Shown here: piece by piece, positions 9,886-17,460 of the stretch
How positions within the stretch are numbered: position 1 is the stretch's first letter
Layout of the letters: each line of letters begins with the position of its first letter
DNA from: CAZIOH01 sp964540815
Lineage (GTDB): Bacteria > Myxococcota_A > Polyangia > Fen-1088
Reading direction: 5' to 3'
NCBI GenBank assembly: GCA_964540815.1
Contig: CAZIOH010000051.1
Span: 1-45,188 of the forward strand
Length of the DNA: 45,188 nt
The notes under the pieces: model-generated
The model's input: the letters and a program-made list of their open reading frames with translations, nothing else
The model's database searches: none
What the model was told of the DNA's origin: nothing
Program-made: the position numbers and the translations under genes

Positions 9886-10704
9886 TCAGCCCTGGCCGAG
9901 GCGGCTCGCGACGTTGGCGGCCTCCTCGACCGCGCGGGCGATGACCGAGCGGATACGGCCGTCCTCCATGGTCAGCAGACCCGCGATGGTGCAGCCGGCG
10001 GGGGTGGTGACCTGATCCTTGAGGGCCGCCGGGTGTTGCCCGGTCTGCAGGACCATGCGGGCCGCGCCCTGGAACATCTGCGCGGCGATCTCCATGGCGG
10101 CGTCGCGGCGCAGGCCCATGCGCACGGCGCCGTCGCACATCGCCTCGAGGAACACGTAGGCGAAGGCCGGGCCGCTGCCGTTGAGGCTGGTCACCGCGTC
10201 CATCAGCTTGTCCTCGAGCTCGAGGCAACGGCCGACCGCGCAGAAGATCTCGGTCGCGACCTTGACCTGCCCGTCGGTCACGCCGGCGCCGCGGGCGAGC
10301 ACGGTCATGCCCTCGCCGATGAGACACGGCGTGTTCGGCATGGCGCGGATGACCCCGGAGCCAGGCAGCCAGCCGGCGAGCTGCGCGAGGCGCACGCCCG
10401 CGGCGATGCTGATCACCAGCTTGCCCTCGAGCAGGCGGCGCATCTCGGCGGTGTCGACCACGGCGGAGACCTCGTGCGGCTTGACCGCCAGCAGCACCAC
10501 GCTGGCCGCGCGGACCGCCTCGGGGTTGTGCGTGGTGGTGGCGACGCCATGCTTGGCGTGGAGCGCCGCCAGCACCTCGGAACGACGGTCGGTGGCGATG
10601 ATCTGGGTGGGCCTCAACTTCCCGGAGGCGAGCAGCCCGCGGATGATGGCCTCCCCCATGGTTCCGGAGCCGATGACGGCCAATGTCAAGCCAGGGTCGA
10701 GCAT
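9886..10704 (-). CDS. proC: Pyrroline-5-carboxylate reductase
   Basis: A 272-residue protein of normal family length that makes the last step of proline synthesis: NAD(P)H-dependent reduction of pyrroline-5-carboxylate to proline in the cytoplasm. Evidence is the N-terminal Rossmann motif AVIGSGTMGEAI (8-19), the VLLAVKPHEV block typical of ProC, AGVRLAQLAGWLPG followed by RAMPNTPCLIGEGMTVL, the dimerisation-domain signature LNGSGPAFAYVFLEAM, and TTPAGCTIAGL near the C-terminus. The ATG at 10704 gives the expected N-terminus. It stands alone; the neighbouring terC is 182 bases downstream on the same strand. Confidence 0.95.
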   Translation of the reverse strand: MLDPGLTLAVIGSGTMGEAIIRGLLASGKLRPTQIIATDRRSEVLAALHAKHGVATTTHNPEAVRAASVVLLAVKPHEVSAVVDTAEMRRLLEGKLVISIAAGVRLAQLAGWLPGSGVIRAMPNTPCLIGEGMTVLARGAGVTDGQVKVATEIFCAVGRCLELEDKLMDAVTSLNGSGPAFAYVFLEAMCDGAVRMGLRRDAAMEIAAQMFQGAARMVLQTGQHPAALKDQVTTPAGCTIAGLLTMEDGRIRSVIARAVEEAANVASRLGQG

Positions 10705-11140
10705 CCGCCGACTATTTCACACTTGCCCCGGATTGCCCACGTCATCCGGGCCGGGCGAGGCCCGTGGGACATGGCGGCCCATCCTCACGAATGAAACGCG
10801 AGCCCCGCGCCTTTCTGGCTGAAATGAAGTGGGGGCCCTCTCCCTGGCCCTGAACAGCGGGAGATGAACGAAGGTTCCAGGCACGACAGACCGTTGGCCC
10901 AAGGGTCCTCGAGATCGCGGGGGAGCGTGGGTCGTCGTGCCCCGCTACCGCGGGGCGAGGTCGTCGCGGCCGCTCCCGAGGACCCTCTCGTCGAAACCCT
11001 TCCCAGCATCGCGCCCGATTCGGCCGAAATCAGCCGCTGACTCTCCGTCGAGCAGGCTCGACATCCTTTGCTCCTCGAGTTTGAATCGCGTCGCGTGAAC
11101 TTGTTCTTTGGTTCTTCTCCACTGACCAGAGGATCTGAAG
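10705..11140. other. 436-base gap, lower GC; at most one doubtful small ORF
   Basis: The gap between divergent proC and the 11141 gene has no gene longer than 60 codons that looks real. A 58-codon plus-strand frame (10864-11040, ATG...TGA) has a mostly G/C third position in its second half (EVVAAAPEDPLVETLPSIAP), as a genuine coding end would, but its ATG has no usable ribosome binding site and no homology is recognised. It may be a remnant. The composition drops toward 11041-11140, leading into the low-GC cassette. Confidence 0.35.
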
Positions 11141-11632
11141 ATGTCATATGAAGGCGAGACTCTGGATGCCTGCGGGCTCCAGGTGGATCTGTCGGAGATT
11201 GCCATCGTCGCCGTTTCTGGGTCTGGCCCCAATGTCTGCGGACATCTGATTCTGTACACCCCGTCCAGAGGAGGGTTCTATTTCCACGTGACGGATGTGT
11301 ACGGCTATCCCCACTACATGAATGCGTCTCAGTATCAGAGATACCTCCCCGAAAACCACAAGCATGAGTTTCTCCGGCGAACGCTGATGCTCCCGGACCC
11401 AAGGAGCGCGGAGCTCTATCTCGAGTCGATCTTGTCCGAAGATTGGACCTGGGGAATCTTGCCTCACAACTGCGTCTCGTTTTGTGAAGAGGTCATCCAT
11501 GCCGGGGGAGCGGAGTGGAGCTCGTACAGCAATTGCCCCGTCATCGCCACGGACGTCCCGCAGCACGAAGTCAGCCAGTTTCTACAAACGCTCCAGGGGG
11601 AGCTATACCGCCTCTACGGCGCGCCACGGTGA
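11141..11632 (+). CDS. Hypothetical protein with permuted papain-fold (NlpC/P60-LRAT-like) signature
   Basis: A 163-residue cytoplasmic-looking protein without signal peptide. The pattern HNCVSFCEEVIHAGG (109-123) resembles the Asn-Cys motif of circularly permuted NlpC/P60 and LRAT-like enzymes, with C111 as candidate nucleophile. H35 in CGHLILYT lies before it, the order expected in the permuted version. An AGAGGA ribosome binding site 7 bases before ATG 11141 supports the start. Base composition is strikingly lower than in the neighbours: the line 11281-11340 is exactly 50% G+C. The next gene overlaps or closely follows its stop, suggesting a two-gene unit. Possible roles are a peptidase/amidase, a lipid acyltransferase, or an effector whose immunity protein is next door. 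The fold assignment rests on motif order only. Confidence 0.6.
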   Translation: MSYEGETLDACGLQVDLSEIAIVAVSGSGPNVCGHLILYTPSRGGFYFHVTDVYGYPHYMNASQYQRYLPENHKHEFLRRTLMLPDPRSAELYLESILSEDWTWGILPHNCVSFCEEVIHAGGAEWSSYSNCPVIATDVPQHEVSQFLQTLQGELYRLYGAPR

Positions 11633-11643
11633 TCGGACCAGGA

Positions 11644-11946
11644 ATGCTCGCTCTAGGTCGGACACCAGCCGCGCGGTTGAAGAGCGCCCTCGTCTTGTTC
11701 GGGACCTGGTTGGCCTTCTTGTTGGGCGCTCTGGCGCTCGAGCACACCTCGGTTGGCAGGTTCATGTTCCATCGAAAGGTGGCGACGATCGTCTATCTCG
11801 TCCTTCAGGGGCTGACCGGCATCGCAGCCTTGGTCGCTTGCCTGGTGATCTTGTTTCGCGGTTCAAACCGCCACCGGCTCATCGTGATCGTCCCGACGGC
11901 GCTCCTTGTTCTTTACGCGCTGGTGGTGGTGGGTGGACCGGGTTGA
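11644..11946 (+). CDS. Small three-helix membrane protein
   Basis: A 100-residue protein, unrecognised, with three hydrophobic segments: about 15-34 (VLFGTWLAFLLGALAL), 45-70 (TIVYLVLQGLTGIAALVAC) and 77-97 (IVIVPTALLVLYALVVV). It is likely an inner-membrane protein with short loops. ATG 11644 lies 11 bases after the stop of the papain-like gene. An in-frame GTG at 11629 would overlap that stop as GTGA and is equally possible (105 residues). Coupling to a putative hydrolase without signal peptide is the arrangement seen in toxin-immunity pairs, but no sequence similarity to an immunity family was recognised. It runs convergent with ureG, 48 bases away. Confidence 0.6.
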   Translation: MLALGRTPAARLKSALVLFGTWLAFLLGALALEHTSVGRFMFHRKVATIVYLVLQGLTGIAALVACLVILFRGSNRHRLIVIVPTALLVLYALVVVGGPG

Positions 11947-11994
11947 GCTTGGAAGGCTGGGGCCGCCAGGGCAACGCGGGGCGAAAGCCGGGGC

Positions 11995-12696
11995 TCAGCT
12001 CGGGGCGCGCAGCAGGCCTTGGCGGATCACGAAGTCGACGACCGGGCCGATCCCCTCACCGTTGCGGATGCTGGTGAAGACGAAAGGCCGGTCCCCGCGC
12101 ATCTTGCGGGCGTCGCGGTCCATGACCTCGAGCGAGGCGCCCACGTGGGGCGCGAGATCGGTCTTGTTGATGATGAGGAGATCGGATCTGGTGATGCCCG
12201 GTCCCCCCTTGCGCGGGATCTTGTCGCCGCCGGCCACGTCGATCACGTAGAGCGTGAGATCGGCGAGCTCGGGGCTGAAGGTGGCCGCCAGGTTGTCGCC
12301 GCCGCTCTCGACCAGGATCACGTCGAGGTTGGGGAACTTCCGGTCGAGGGCATCGATGGCCTCGAGGTTGATCGACGCATCCTCGCGGATCGCGGTGTGG
12401 GGACACCCGCCGGTCTCGACGCCCACGATGCGCTCCTCGGGCAATGCCCCGCTGCGGATCAGGAACTGGGCGTCCTCCTTGGTGTAGATGTCGTTGGTGA
12501 CGGCGGCGATGTCGAACTCGTCACGCAGGGCCTTGCACAGGGCGTCCATGAGCGCGGTCTTTCCGGAGCCGACCGGACCGGCCACGCCCACGCGCAGCGG
12601 AGAGGATGGGCGCGCTCGCGGGCGAGGCGTGGCGGGCGGCGACGCGGAGGACGCGGGTGGCGGGGGAGGAGGCGGAGATGGGTTGGACGGATGCAT
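11995..12696 (-). CDS. ureG: Urease accessory GTPase UreG
   Basis: A 233-residue SIMIBI GTPase that delivers nickel during urease maturation. The core is complete: P-loop GPVGSGKT (40-47), TNDIYTKED, the metal-binding CPH motif in ETGGCPHTAIREDASIN, ESGGDNLAATFSPEL, and the guanine-specificity motif NKTDLA. The first 33 residues are an extra Pro/Ser/Ala-rich stretch with no histidines, unlike the His-rich extensions of some UreG proteins; in this cluster nickel storage is more likely served by the UreE tail. It is the last gene of the long minus-strand run, 32 bases after ureF, with GAGGTG just upstream of its ATG. Confidence 0.96.
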   Translation of the reverse strand: MHPSNPSPPPPPPPASSASPPATPRPRARPSSPLRVGVAGPVGSGKTALMDALCKALRDEFDIAAVTNDIYTKEDAQFLIRSGALPEERIVGVETGGCPHTAIREDASINLEAIDALDRKFPNLDVILVESGGDNLAATFSPELADLTLYVIDVAGGDKIPRKGGPGITRSDLLIINKTDLAPHVGASLEVMDRDARKMRGDRPFVFTSIRNGEGIGPVVDFVIRQGLLRAPS

Positions 12697-12728
12697 GGGT
12701 CACCTCGGCTGCGAGAGCGAAAAGGTCC

Positions 12729-13463
12729 TCAGGAACGGAACAGGCGCGAATACTGGGTCTCGTGGGCGGCCGACAGGATCGCCTGGGTCGGAGCCGACGC
12801 CCCCAGCGCGTCGTCGTCGAGCTCGAGCGCGAGGTCCACCGCCGTGGCGATCACGGGGCCCGCCAGCGCGAGCAGACGGACTCCGGCACTCTGGCCGAGC
12901 GGCACCAGGCGGACGGCGGCGCTGGCCTGGGCCTCCGTCCAGGCGAAGGCGAAGGCGAACATGGCGCTCACCAGATCGGCGGCGCCCGGCCGGTGCGCGC
13001 TCGCCAGCGCGAAGAGGGCGGTGAAGGTCGGGGGCCAGTGGGGCGTCGACGGGAGGAACGGGGATGGGATGCCGAGCGTGTGGAGGATGCGCGCCATCGC
13101 GAGGCCGAGGTGGCGGTCCTCCATCTGCAACTCGGCCGAGGCGCGCATGGCGAAGAGCAGGTCGTTCCACCGTCGGACTACCTCCGGCTGTCCGGCCTGG
13201 GCGGCCCGGTGGACGCGCGCGAAGATCGGCAGCTCCTGGTAGGCCAAGGTCTCGCGCAGGAGCCCGAGGATCCAGGCCGTGGCGCTTGGCTCGTCGTGCA
13301 CCAGACCGGCGTGTACGGCCGCCTCGAGGCCCTGGGAATAGGCAAACGCGCCGACGGGGAGGGCGGGGCTCGCGAGCTGGAGCAGGCGCAGGAGAGGCAG
13401 GCGGTCCTCCGGCGGGGAGGCGGGGGCGGGAGGCGAGGGCAGGGGGGGCAAGGCAGCGATCAA
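12729..13463 (-). CDS. ureF: Urease accessory protein UreF
   Basis: A 244-residue protein of the UreF family, which bridges UreG to the UreD-apourease complex. Recognisable blocks are LLQLASPALPVGAFAYSQGLE (start of the conserved domain), LQMEDRHLGLAMARILHTLG and the C-terminal run ending FRS. There is no ATG in a suitable place. A TTG at 13463 overlaps the ureE stop as TTGA, has AGAGGG 7 bases upstream and gives a short Pro-rich lead of about 20 residues, so it is chosen. Translational coupling to ureE is likely. Confidence 0.92.
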   Translation of the reverse strand: MIAALPPLPSPPAPASPPEDRLPLLRLLQLASPALPVGAFAYSQGLEAAVHAGLVHDEPSATAWILGLLRETLAYQELPIFARVHRAAQAGQPEVVRRWNDLLFAMRASAELQMEDRHLGLAMARILHTLGIPSPFLPSTPHWPPTFTALFALASAHRPGAADLVSAMFAFAFAWTEAQASAAVRLVPLGQSAGVRLLALAGPVIATAVDLALELDDDALGASAPTQAILSAAHETQYSRLFRS

Positions 13464-14041
13464 CGGCGGGCCCTCTGGGAGGGAGGGGAGGGCTCGTGTT
13501 CGTGTGCGTGTGCGTGTTCGACTCCGTGTTCGAGTTCGACCCCGTGGGCGTGGGCGTGGGCGTGCGCGTGATCGGGGTGGGTGCCGGCGTGGCGGTAGCC
13601 GCCGGCCTCGGGCTCGAAGGGGGCGTGCAGGGTGGTGACCTGAAGGCCGAGGGCGCGCACCAGGCCGTCGAGGACGTGGTCGTGCTGGAACGACAGCCGC
13701 CCGGCCTCGACCTGCAGCGGGACGTGTCGGTTGCCGAGGTGGTAGGCTGCGCGCGCCAGCAAGAGCGGATCCTCGGTGGTCGCCACCGACAACGTCTCGT
13801 CCGCCGCGCGAACGCGCACCGCCACCGTTCCCTCGGCGTCGGTCAGCAAGTCCCCCGCGCGGAGGACCGTGCCCCGCGGAAGCAAGAGCGCGCCCTCGCG
13901 CCCATCCGAGAGCTGCAGCCGCATCCGACTGCGCCGTCGGTCCTCGTAGGGGATGACCACCTCCAGCAGGGCGGTCGCGGGCACGTCGCCCGCGCCCGCG
14001 CGCAAGACCTCGGTGAGGGAGAGCATCGTCGGCTTCGTCAT
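13460..14041 (-). CDS. ureE: Urease accessory nickel chaperone UreE with His-rich tail
   Basis: A 193-residue metallochaperone. The peptide-binding N-terminal domain (to about 75) and the metal-binding domain with the conserved YHLGNRHVPLQ (H101, H106) are intact. The tail is exceptional: residues 151-182 contain twelve histidines, largely in His-Ala alternation, giving nickel storage capacity beyond that of a tail-less UreE. The DNA for the tail is a run of six-base steps. The start overlaps the ureC stop (TGATG), and the end is overlapped by the ureF TTG start. Confidence 0.95.
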   Translation of the reverse strand: MTKPTMLSLTEVLRAGAGDVPATALLEVVIPYEDRRRSRMRLQLSDGREGALLLPRGTVLRAGDLLTDAEGTVAVRVRAADETLSVATTEDPLLLARAAYHLGNRHVPLQVEAGRLSFQHDHVLDGLVRALGLQVTTLHAPFEPEAGGYRHAGTHPDHAHAHAHAHGVELEHGVEHAHAHEHEPSPPSQRARR

Positions 14042-15795
14042 CAGAAGAGGAAGAACTTCTGGGCCAGCGGCAGCACCGAGGCAGGCTCGCACACCAGCAG
14101 CCGCCCATCCGCGCGCACCTCGTAGGTCTGCGCATCCACCTCGATGTGCGGCAAGGCATCGTTGTAGAGCAGATCCCCCTTGCGCACCTGCCGGGTGTTC
14201 TTGACCGCGACCAGCTGCCGCCGGAGCCCCAGGCGCTCCCCCACCCCCGACTGCCAGGCTGCCTTCGAGAGGAACGTGAGGTTGGTGGCGCCGAGCGCCC
14301 CGCCGAGCGCGCCGAACATCATGCGGTAGTGCACCGGCTGCGGCGTGGGGATGGAGGCGTTGGGATCGCCCATGGGGGCGGCGGCGATCAGCCCGCCCTT
14401 GATGATCACCGCCGGCTTGGTGGCGAAGAAGGCCGGCCGCCACAGCACGATGTCCGCCAGCTTGCCGACCTCGAGGGATCCGACCTCGTGCGCGATGCCG
14501 TGGGTGATGGCGGGGTTGATGGTGTACTTGGCCACGTAGCGCAAGGCGCGAAAGTTGTCGGCCAGCCCGTCTGCCGCGGACACCGGCGCCCGAATGCCCG
14601 CGCCGCCCGGGGCCGCCGTGCCGGGCGGGAGGTGTCCGCGCTGCTGCTTCATCTTGTGGGCCGTCTGCCAGGTGCGCGTGATGACCTCGCCGACCCGCCC
14701 CATGGCCTGCGAGTCGCTCGACATCATGCTCATGGCGCCGAGATCGTGCAGGATGTCCTCGGCCGCGATGGTCTCGCGCCGGATGCGCGACTCGGCGAAC
14801 GCCACGTCCTCGGCGATCGACGGGTCGAGGTGGTGACAGACCATCAGCATGTCGAGGTGCTCGTCGACCGTGTTGACCGTGTACGGACGGGTGGGGTTGG
14901 TCGAGGACGGCAAGACGTTCGCCACCCCGCAGGCCTTGATGATGTCGGGGGCGTGCCCGCCGCCCGCGCCCTCCGTGTGGTAGGTGTGGATCGCCCGGCC
15001 CTTGAAGGCCGCGAGGGTGTCGTCCACGAAGCCGGATTCGTTCAAGGTGTCGGTGTGGATGGCCACCTGCACGTCATGGGCCTCGGCCACGGCGAGGCAG
15101 CAGTCGATGGCCGCCGGTGTGGTGCCCCAGTCCTCGTGCAGCTTGAGGCCGATGGCGCCCGCCTCGATCTGCTCCACCAGGCCCTCGGGACGGCTGGCGT
15201 TGCCCTTGCCCAGGAACCCGAGGTTCATGGGGATGCCCTCCGCGGCCTGCAACATGCGCGCGAGGTTCCACACCCCCGGCGTGCAGGTGGTGGCGCTGGT
15301 GCCGGCGGCCGGGCCGGTGCCGCCGCCGATCATGGTGGTCACGCCCGACATCAGGGCGTCCTCGCACTGCTGGGGCGAGATGAAGTGGATGTGCGTGTCG
15401 ATCCCGCCGGCCGTGGCGATGCAGCCCTCCCCGGCCACGATCTCGGTGCCCGGACCGATGACGATGTTCACGCCGGGCTGAATGTCGGGGTTGCCGGCCT
15501 TGCCGATCCCGCTGATGCGCCCGCGCGAGATGCCGATGTCGGCCTTGATGATGCCGGTGACGGCATCGAGGATGACCGCGTTGGTGATCACCGTGTCGGG
15601 GACGTCGGCGCCGGCCCGCTGGCTCTGGCCCATACCGTCGCGGATGACCTTGCCGCCGCCGAACTTCACCTCCTCGCCGTAGACGGTGTGGTCGCGCGTG
15701 ATCTCGATGCGCAGGTCGGTGTCGCCGAGCCGCACCCGGTCCCCGACGGTCGGTCCGAACATCTCGGCGTACGCACGCCGGTCGATGATCTTCAT
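14041..15795 (-). CDS. ureC: Urease alpha subunit (catalytic)
   Basis: A 584-residue subunit carrying the dinickel active site that hydrolyses urea to ammonia and carbamate. All key residues are present, one position later than Klebsiella numbering: H135 and H137 (DTHIH), carbamylated K218 (GLKLHEDWG), H247 (AIHTDT), H273 (TYHTEG), flap C320 and H321 (MVCHHLD) and D361 (SSDSQAMGR). An extra Gly/Ala/Pro-rich insertion of about 14-20 residues sits near 395-415, between the KMKQQRG region and the conserved YVAKYTINPAITHGI block. It overlaps ureAB by four bases at its start and ureE at its end. Confidence 0.98.
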   Translation of the reverse strand: MKIIDRRAYAEMFGPTVGDRVRLGDTDLRIEITRDHTVYGEEVKFGGGKVIRDGMGQSQRAGADVPDTVITNAVILDAVTGIIKADIGISRGRISGIGKAGNPDIQPGVNIVIGPGTEIVAGEGCIATAGGIDTHIHFISPQQCEDALMSGVTTMIGGGTGPAAGTSATTCTPGVWNLARMLQAAEGIPMNLGFLGKGNASRPEGLVEQIEAGAIGLKLHEDWGTTPAAIDCCLAVAEAHDVQVAIHTDTLNESGFVDDTLAAFKGRAIHTYHTEGAGGGHAPDIIKACGVANVLPSSTNPTRPYTVNTVDEHLDMLMVCHHLDPSIAEDVAFAESRIRRETIAAEDILHDLGAMSMMSSDSQAMGRVGEVITRTWQTAHKMKQQRGHLPPGTAAPGGAGIRAPVSAADGLADNFRALRYVAKYTINPAITHGIAHEVGSLEVGKLADIVLWRPAFFATKPAVIIKGGLIAAAPMGDPNASIPTPQPVHYRMMFGALGGALGATNLTFLSKAAWQSGVGERLGLRRQLVAVKNTRQVRKGDLLYNDALPHIEVDAQTYEVRADGRLLVCEPASVLPLAQKFFLF

Positions 15796-16451
15796 GGGCG
15801 CCCTCCGCCCGTGCCTGACGCCGTCGGGGGGACGTCGAGCGGGCCCATGATCTCACCGCGAAAACCCTGCACCACCCGAGCTCCGCCGAGCGCCACCAGG
15901 TCGACGGTCCGGGTCTGTCCCGGCTCGAAGCGCACGGCGGTCCCGGCCGGGATGTCGAGGCGAAAGCCGCGGGCCTGCGCCCGATCGAACCGCAGGGCCG
16001 GGTTGGTCTCGAAGAAGTGGTAGTGCGACCCGACCTGGATCGGACGGTCTCCGGTGTTGGCGACCTCCAGCCGGACGGTGGTGCGGTTCGCGTTGAGCGC
16101 GATGGTTCCAGGCGCCGTCTCCACCGCGCCGATTCCGAGCGGCGACGTGACGGGGATCGGCTGATGAACGGTGACCAGCTTGGTCCCGTCGGGGAAGGTC
16201 GCCTCCACCTGAACCTCGGTGATGAGCTCCGCCACGCCATCCATCACGTCGTCGGCGCCAAGCCAGGTGGCGCCGGCCGACATCAGGTCCGCCACGGTGC
16301 GGCCCTCGCGCGCGCCCTCGAGGATCGCGGCCGAGATGTAGGCCACCGCCTCGGGATAGTTCAGCTTGAGGCCGCGCGCCTTGCGCCGCTCGGCGAGCAG
16401 GGCGGCCGTGAAGATGAGGAGCTTGTCTTTCTCTCGAGGCGTGAGTTCCAT
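15792..16451 (-). CDS. ureAB: Fused urease gamma-beta subunit
   Basis: A 219-residue protein joining two normally separate structural subunits: residues 1-100 are UreA-like (LTPREKDKLLIFTAALLAE, KLNYPEAVAYIS), and 105-219 are UreB-like (TVRLEVANTGDRPIQVGSH, RFDRAQARGFRLDIPAGTAVRFEPG). Such fusions occur in Helicobacter and some actinobacteria and other lineages. The stop overlaps the ureC start as ATGA. An unusually long 81-base gap separates it from ureD and is filled with a heptamer array. Confidence 0.97.
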   Translation of the reverse strand: MELTPREKDKLLIFTAALLAERRKARGLKLNYPEAVAYISAAILEGAREGRTVADLMSAGATWLGADDVMDGVAELITEVQVEATFPDGTKLVTVHQPIPVTSPLGIGAVETAPGTIALNANRTTVRLEVANTGDRPIQVGSHYHFFETNPALRFDRAQARGFRLDIPAGTAVRFEPGQTRTVDLVALGGARVVQGFRGEIMGPLDVPPTASGTGGGRP

Positions 16452-16457
16452 GGGTTT

Positions 16458-16521
16458 GGTCCGATGTCCGATGTCCGATTGCTGATGTCCGAAGTCCGAG
16501 GTTTGAAAGCCCGAGGCCCGA
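16458..16521. repeat. Heptamer-phased tandem array between ureD and ureAB
   Basis: Nine successive 7-base units with consensus (N)GTCCGA occupy the gap: ggtccga, tgtccga (twice), ttgctga, tgtccga, agtccga, then decayed units ggtttga, agcccga and ggcccga (the last two after one extra base). The exact seven-base phase over most of the length rules out chance. On the coding strand it reads TCGGACA-type units. Such short tandem heptamers occur in many genomes as slippage products. An effect on spacing or on translation of ureAB is possible but unproven. Confidence 0.75.
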
Positions 16522-16532
16522 GGACCCCATCT

Positions 16533-17414
16533 TCACGTGGCCCAGATGCGAGGAAAGACCGGGGGACGCCGCATCACCACCGGGCGCAGCTGGGCCCAGA
16601 TCCCGTGCAGGAAGGCCCGCGCGCGCTCCGGGCTCGACCCGACGTACCGGGCCACCAGCGTATCGGTATCCGCGAGGCGGGTCACGCCCATTCGTTCCGC
16701 TCGGCGGCCTTCGCCCGCGCGACCGGCGTCCCCACCATCGGCGGGGCGCAGACGCCCGAGCAGCTCGGCGTCGATCGGCGCCGGGGTCGCCACCAGCATC
16801 GCCACGATCGGCGCCTCGGCGAGCCCCCACGCCGCGCGATGGACCGCCGCCGCCCCATCGTAACGGCCCCGCTCGAGGAGCAGGGGGCGTCCGCCGCGCC
16901 ACAGGTCGAGCTGCTGGCGACACCGCCCCTGCTCAAAGCCTCCCGCGCCGCTGGCCGCGTCCGCCCGGCGCGCCGGGAGACCGAAGCACAGCATCTCGAC
17001 CCCGATGAAGCGGGCATCCTCCGTGAGGTGCACCGCCGTGCGCAGGTCGATGGCGGCACCGTCATGCAGGATGGTCTCGCTCGGCAACCACTCCAGCCCC
17101 GCGCCCGCCCCCACGCGGAACGTCTGGTGCTGGAGAGAGCGCGCACCCGCGGTCCGATAGACCTTGGTGGCGGCCGGGGTGGTGAGCAGCGCCTGCGCGC
17201 CCGGCTGCAGGTCGACCTCGAGGTGCAACCGGTCGCCGCCCACGATCCCGCCCGGGGGGTGCAGCACGTAGACGTGCGGGACCCCCCGGCCCTCGGGATG
17301 GAACGCCCGCTGAACCACCAGCGGACCGCGGTGGCGGCGCCCGCTCAGGTACGTGACGGGTGACGCGGCGTCGGCCGTCGTCGTCCCCACCGCCTGGGTG
17401 GCTGCCGGCGCCAC
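16533..17414 (-). CDS. ureD: Urease accessory protein UreD (start uncertain)
   Basis: UreD scaffolds the UreF-UreG complex on apourease. The conserved parts are clear: RRHRGPLVVQRAFHPEG, VYVLHPPGGIVGGDRL, LTTPAATKVYRTAG, LEWLPSETILHDGA, and a C-terminal LHGIWAQLRPVVMRR block. The start is a problem. Family members usually begin just before the block GWRAELSLTF, which is in frame here at about 17450-17421, but no ATG, GTG or TTG precedes it without deep overlap with the cupin gene. Two nearby ATGs (17464 and 17448) are in the wrong frames. The first acceptable in-frame codon is GTG 17414 (293 residues); a CTG at 17435 or 17429 would keep part of the conserved N-terminus. Confidence 0.88.
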   Translation of the reverse strand: MAPAATQAVGTTTADAASPVTYLSGRRHRGPLVVQRAFHPEGRGVPHVYVLHPPGGIVGGDRLHLEVDLQPGAQALLTTPAATKVYRTAGARSLQHQTFRVGAGAGLEWLPSETILHDGAAIDLRTAVHLTEDARFIGVEMLCFGLPARRADAASGAGGFEQGRCRQQLDLWRGGRPLLLERGRYDGAAAVHRAAWGLAEAPIVAMLVATPAPIDAELLGRLRPADGGDAGRAGEGRRAERMGVTRLADTDTLVARYVGSSPERARAFLHGIWAQLRPVVMRRPPVFPRIWAT

Positions 17415-17460
17415 CGCCGTGAACGTCAGCGACAGCTCGGCCCGCCATCCCCCCTCCGGC

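Noticed and set aside
14146..16023. 625-codon plus-strand frame opposite ureC
   Set aside because: Shadow of ureC and ureAB, with all active-site motifs on the minus strand.
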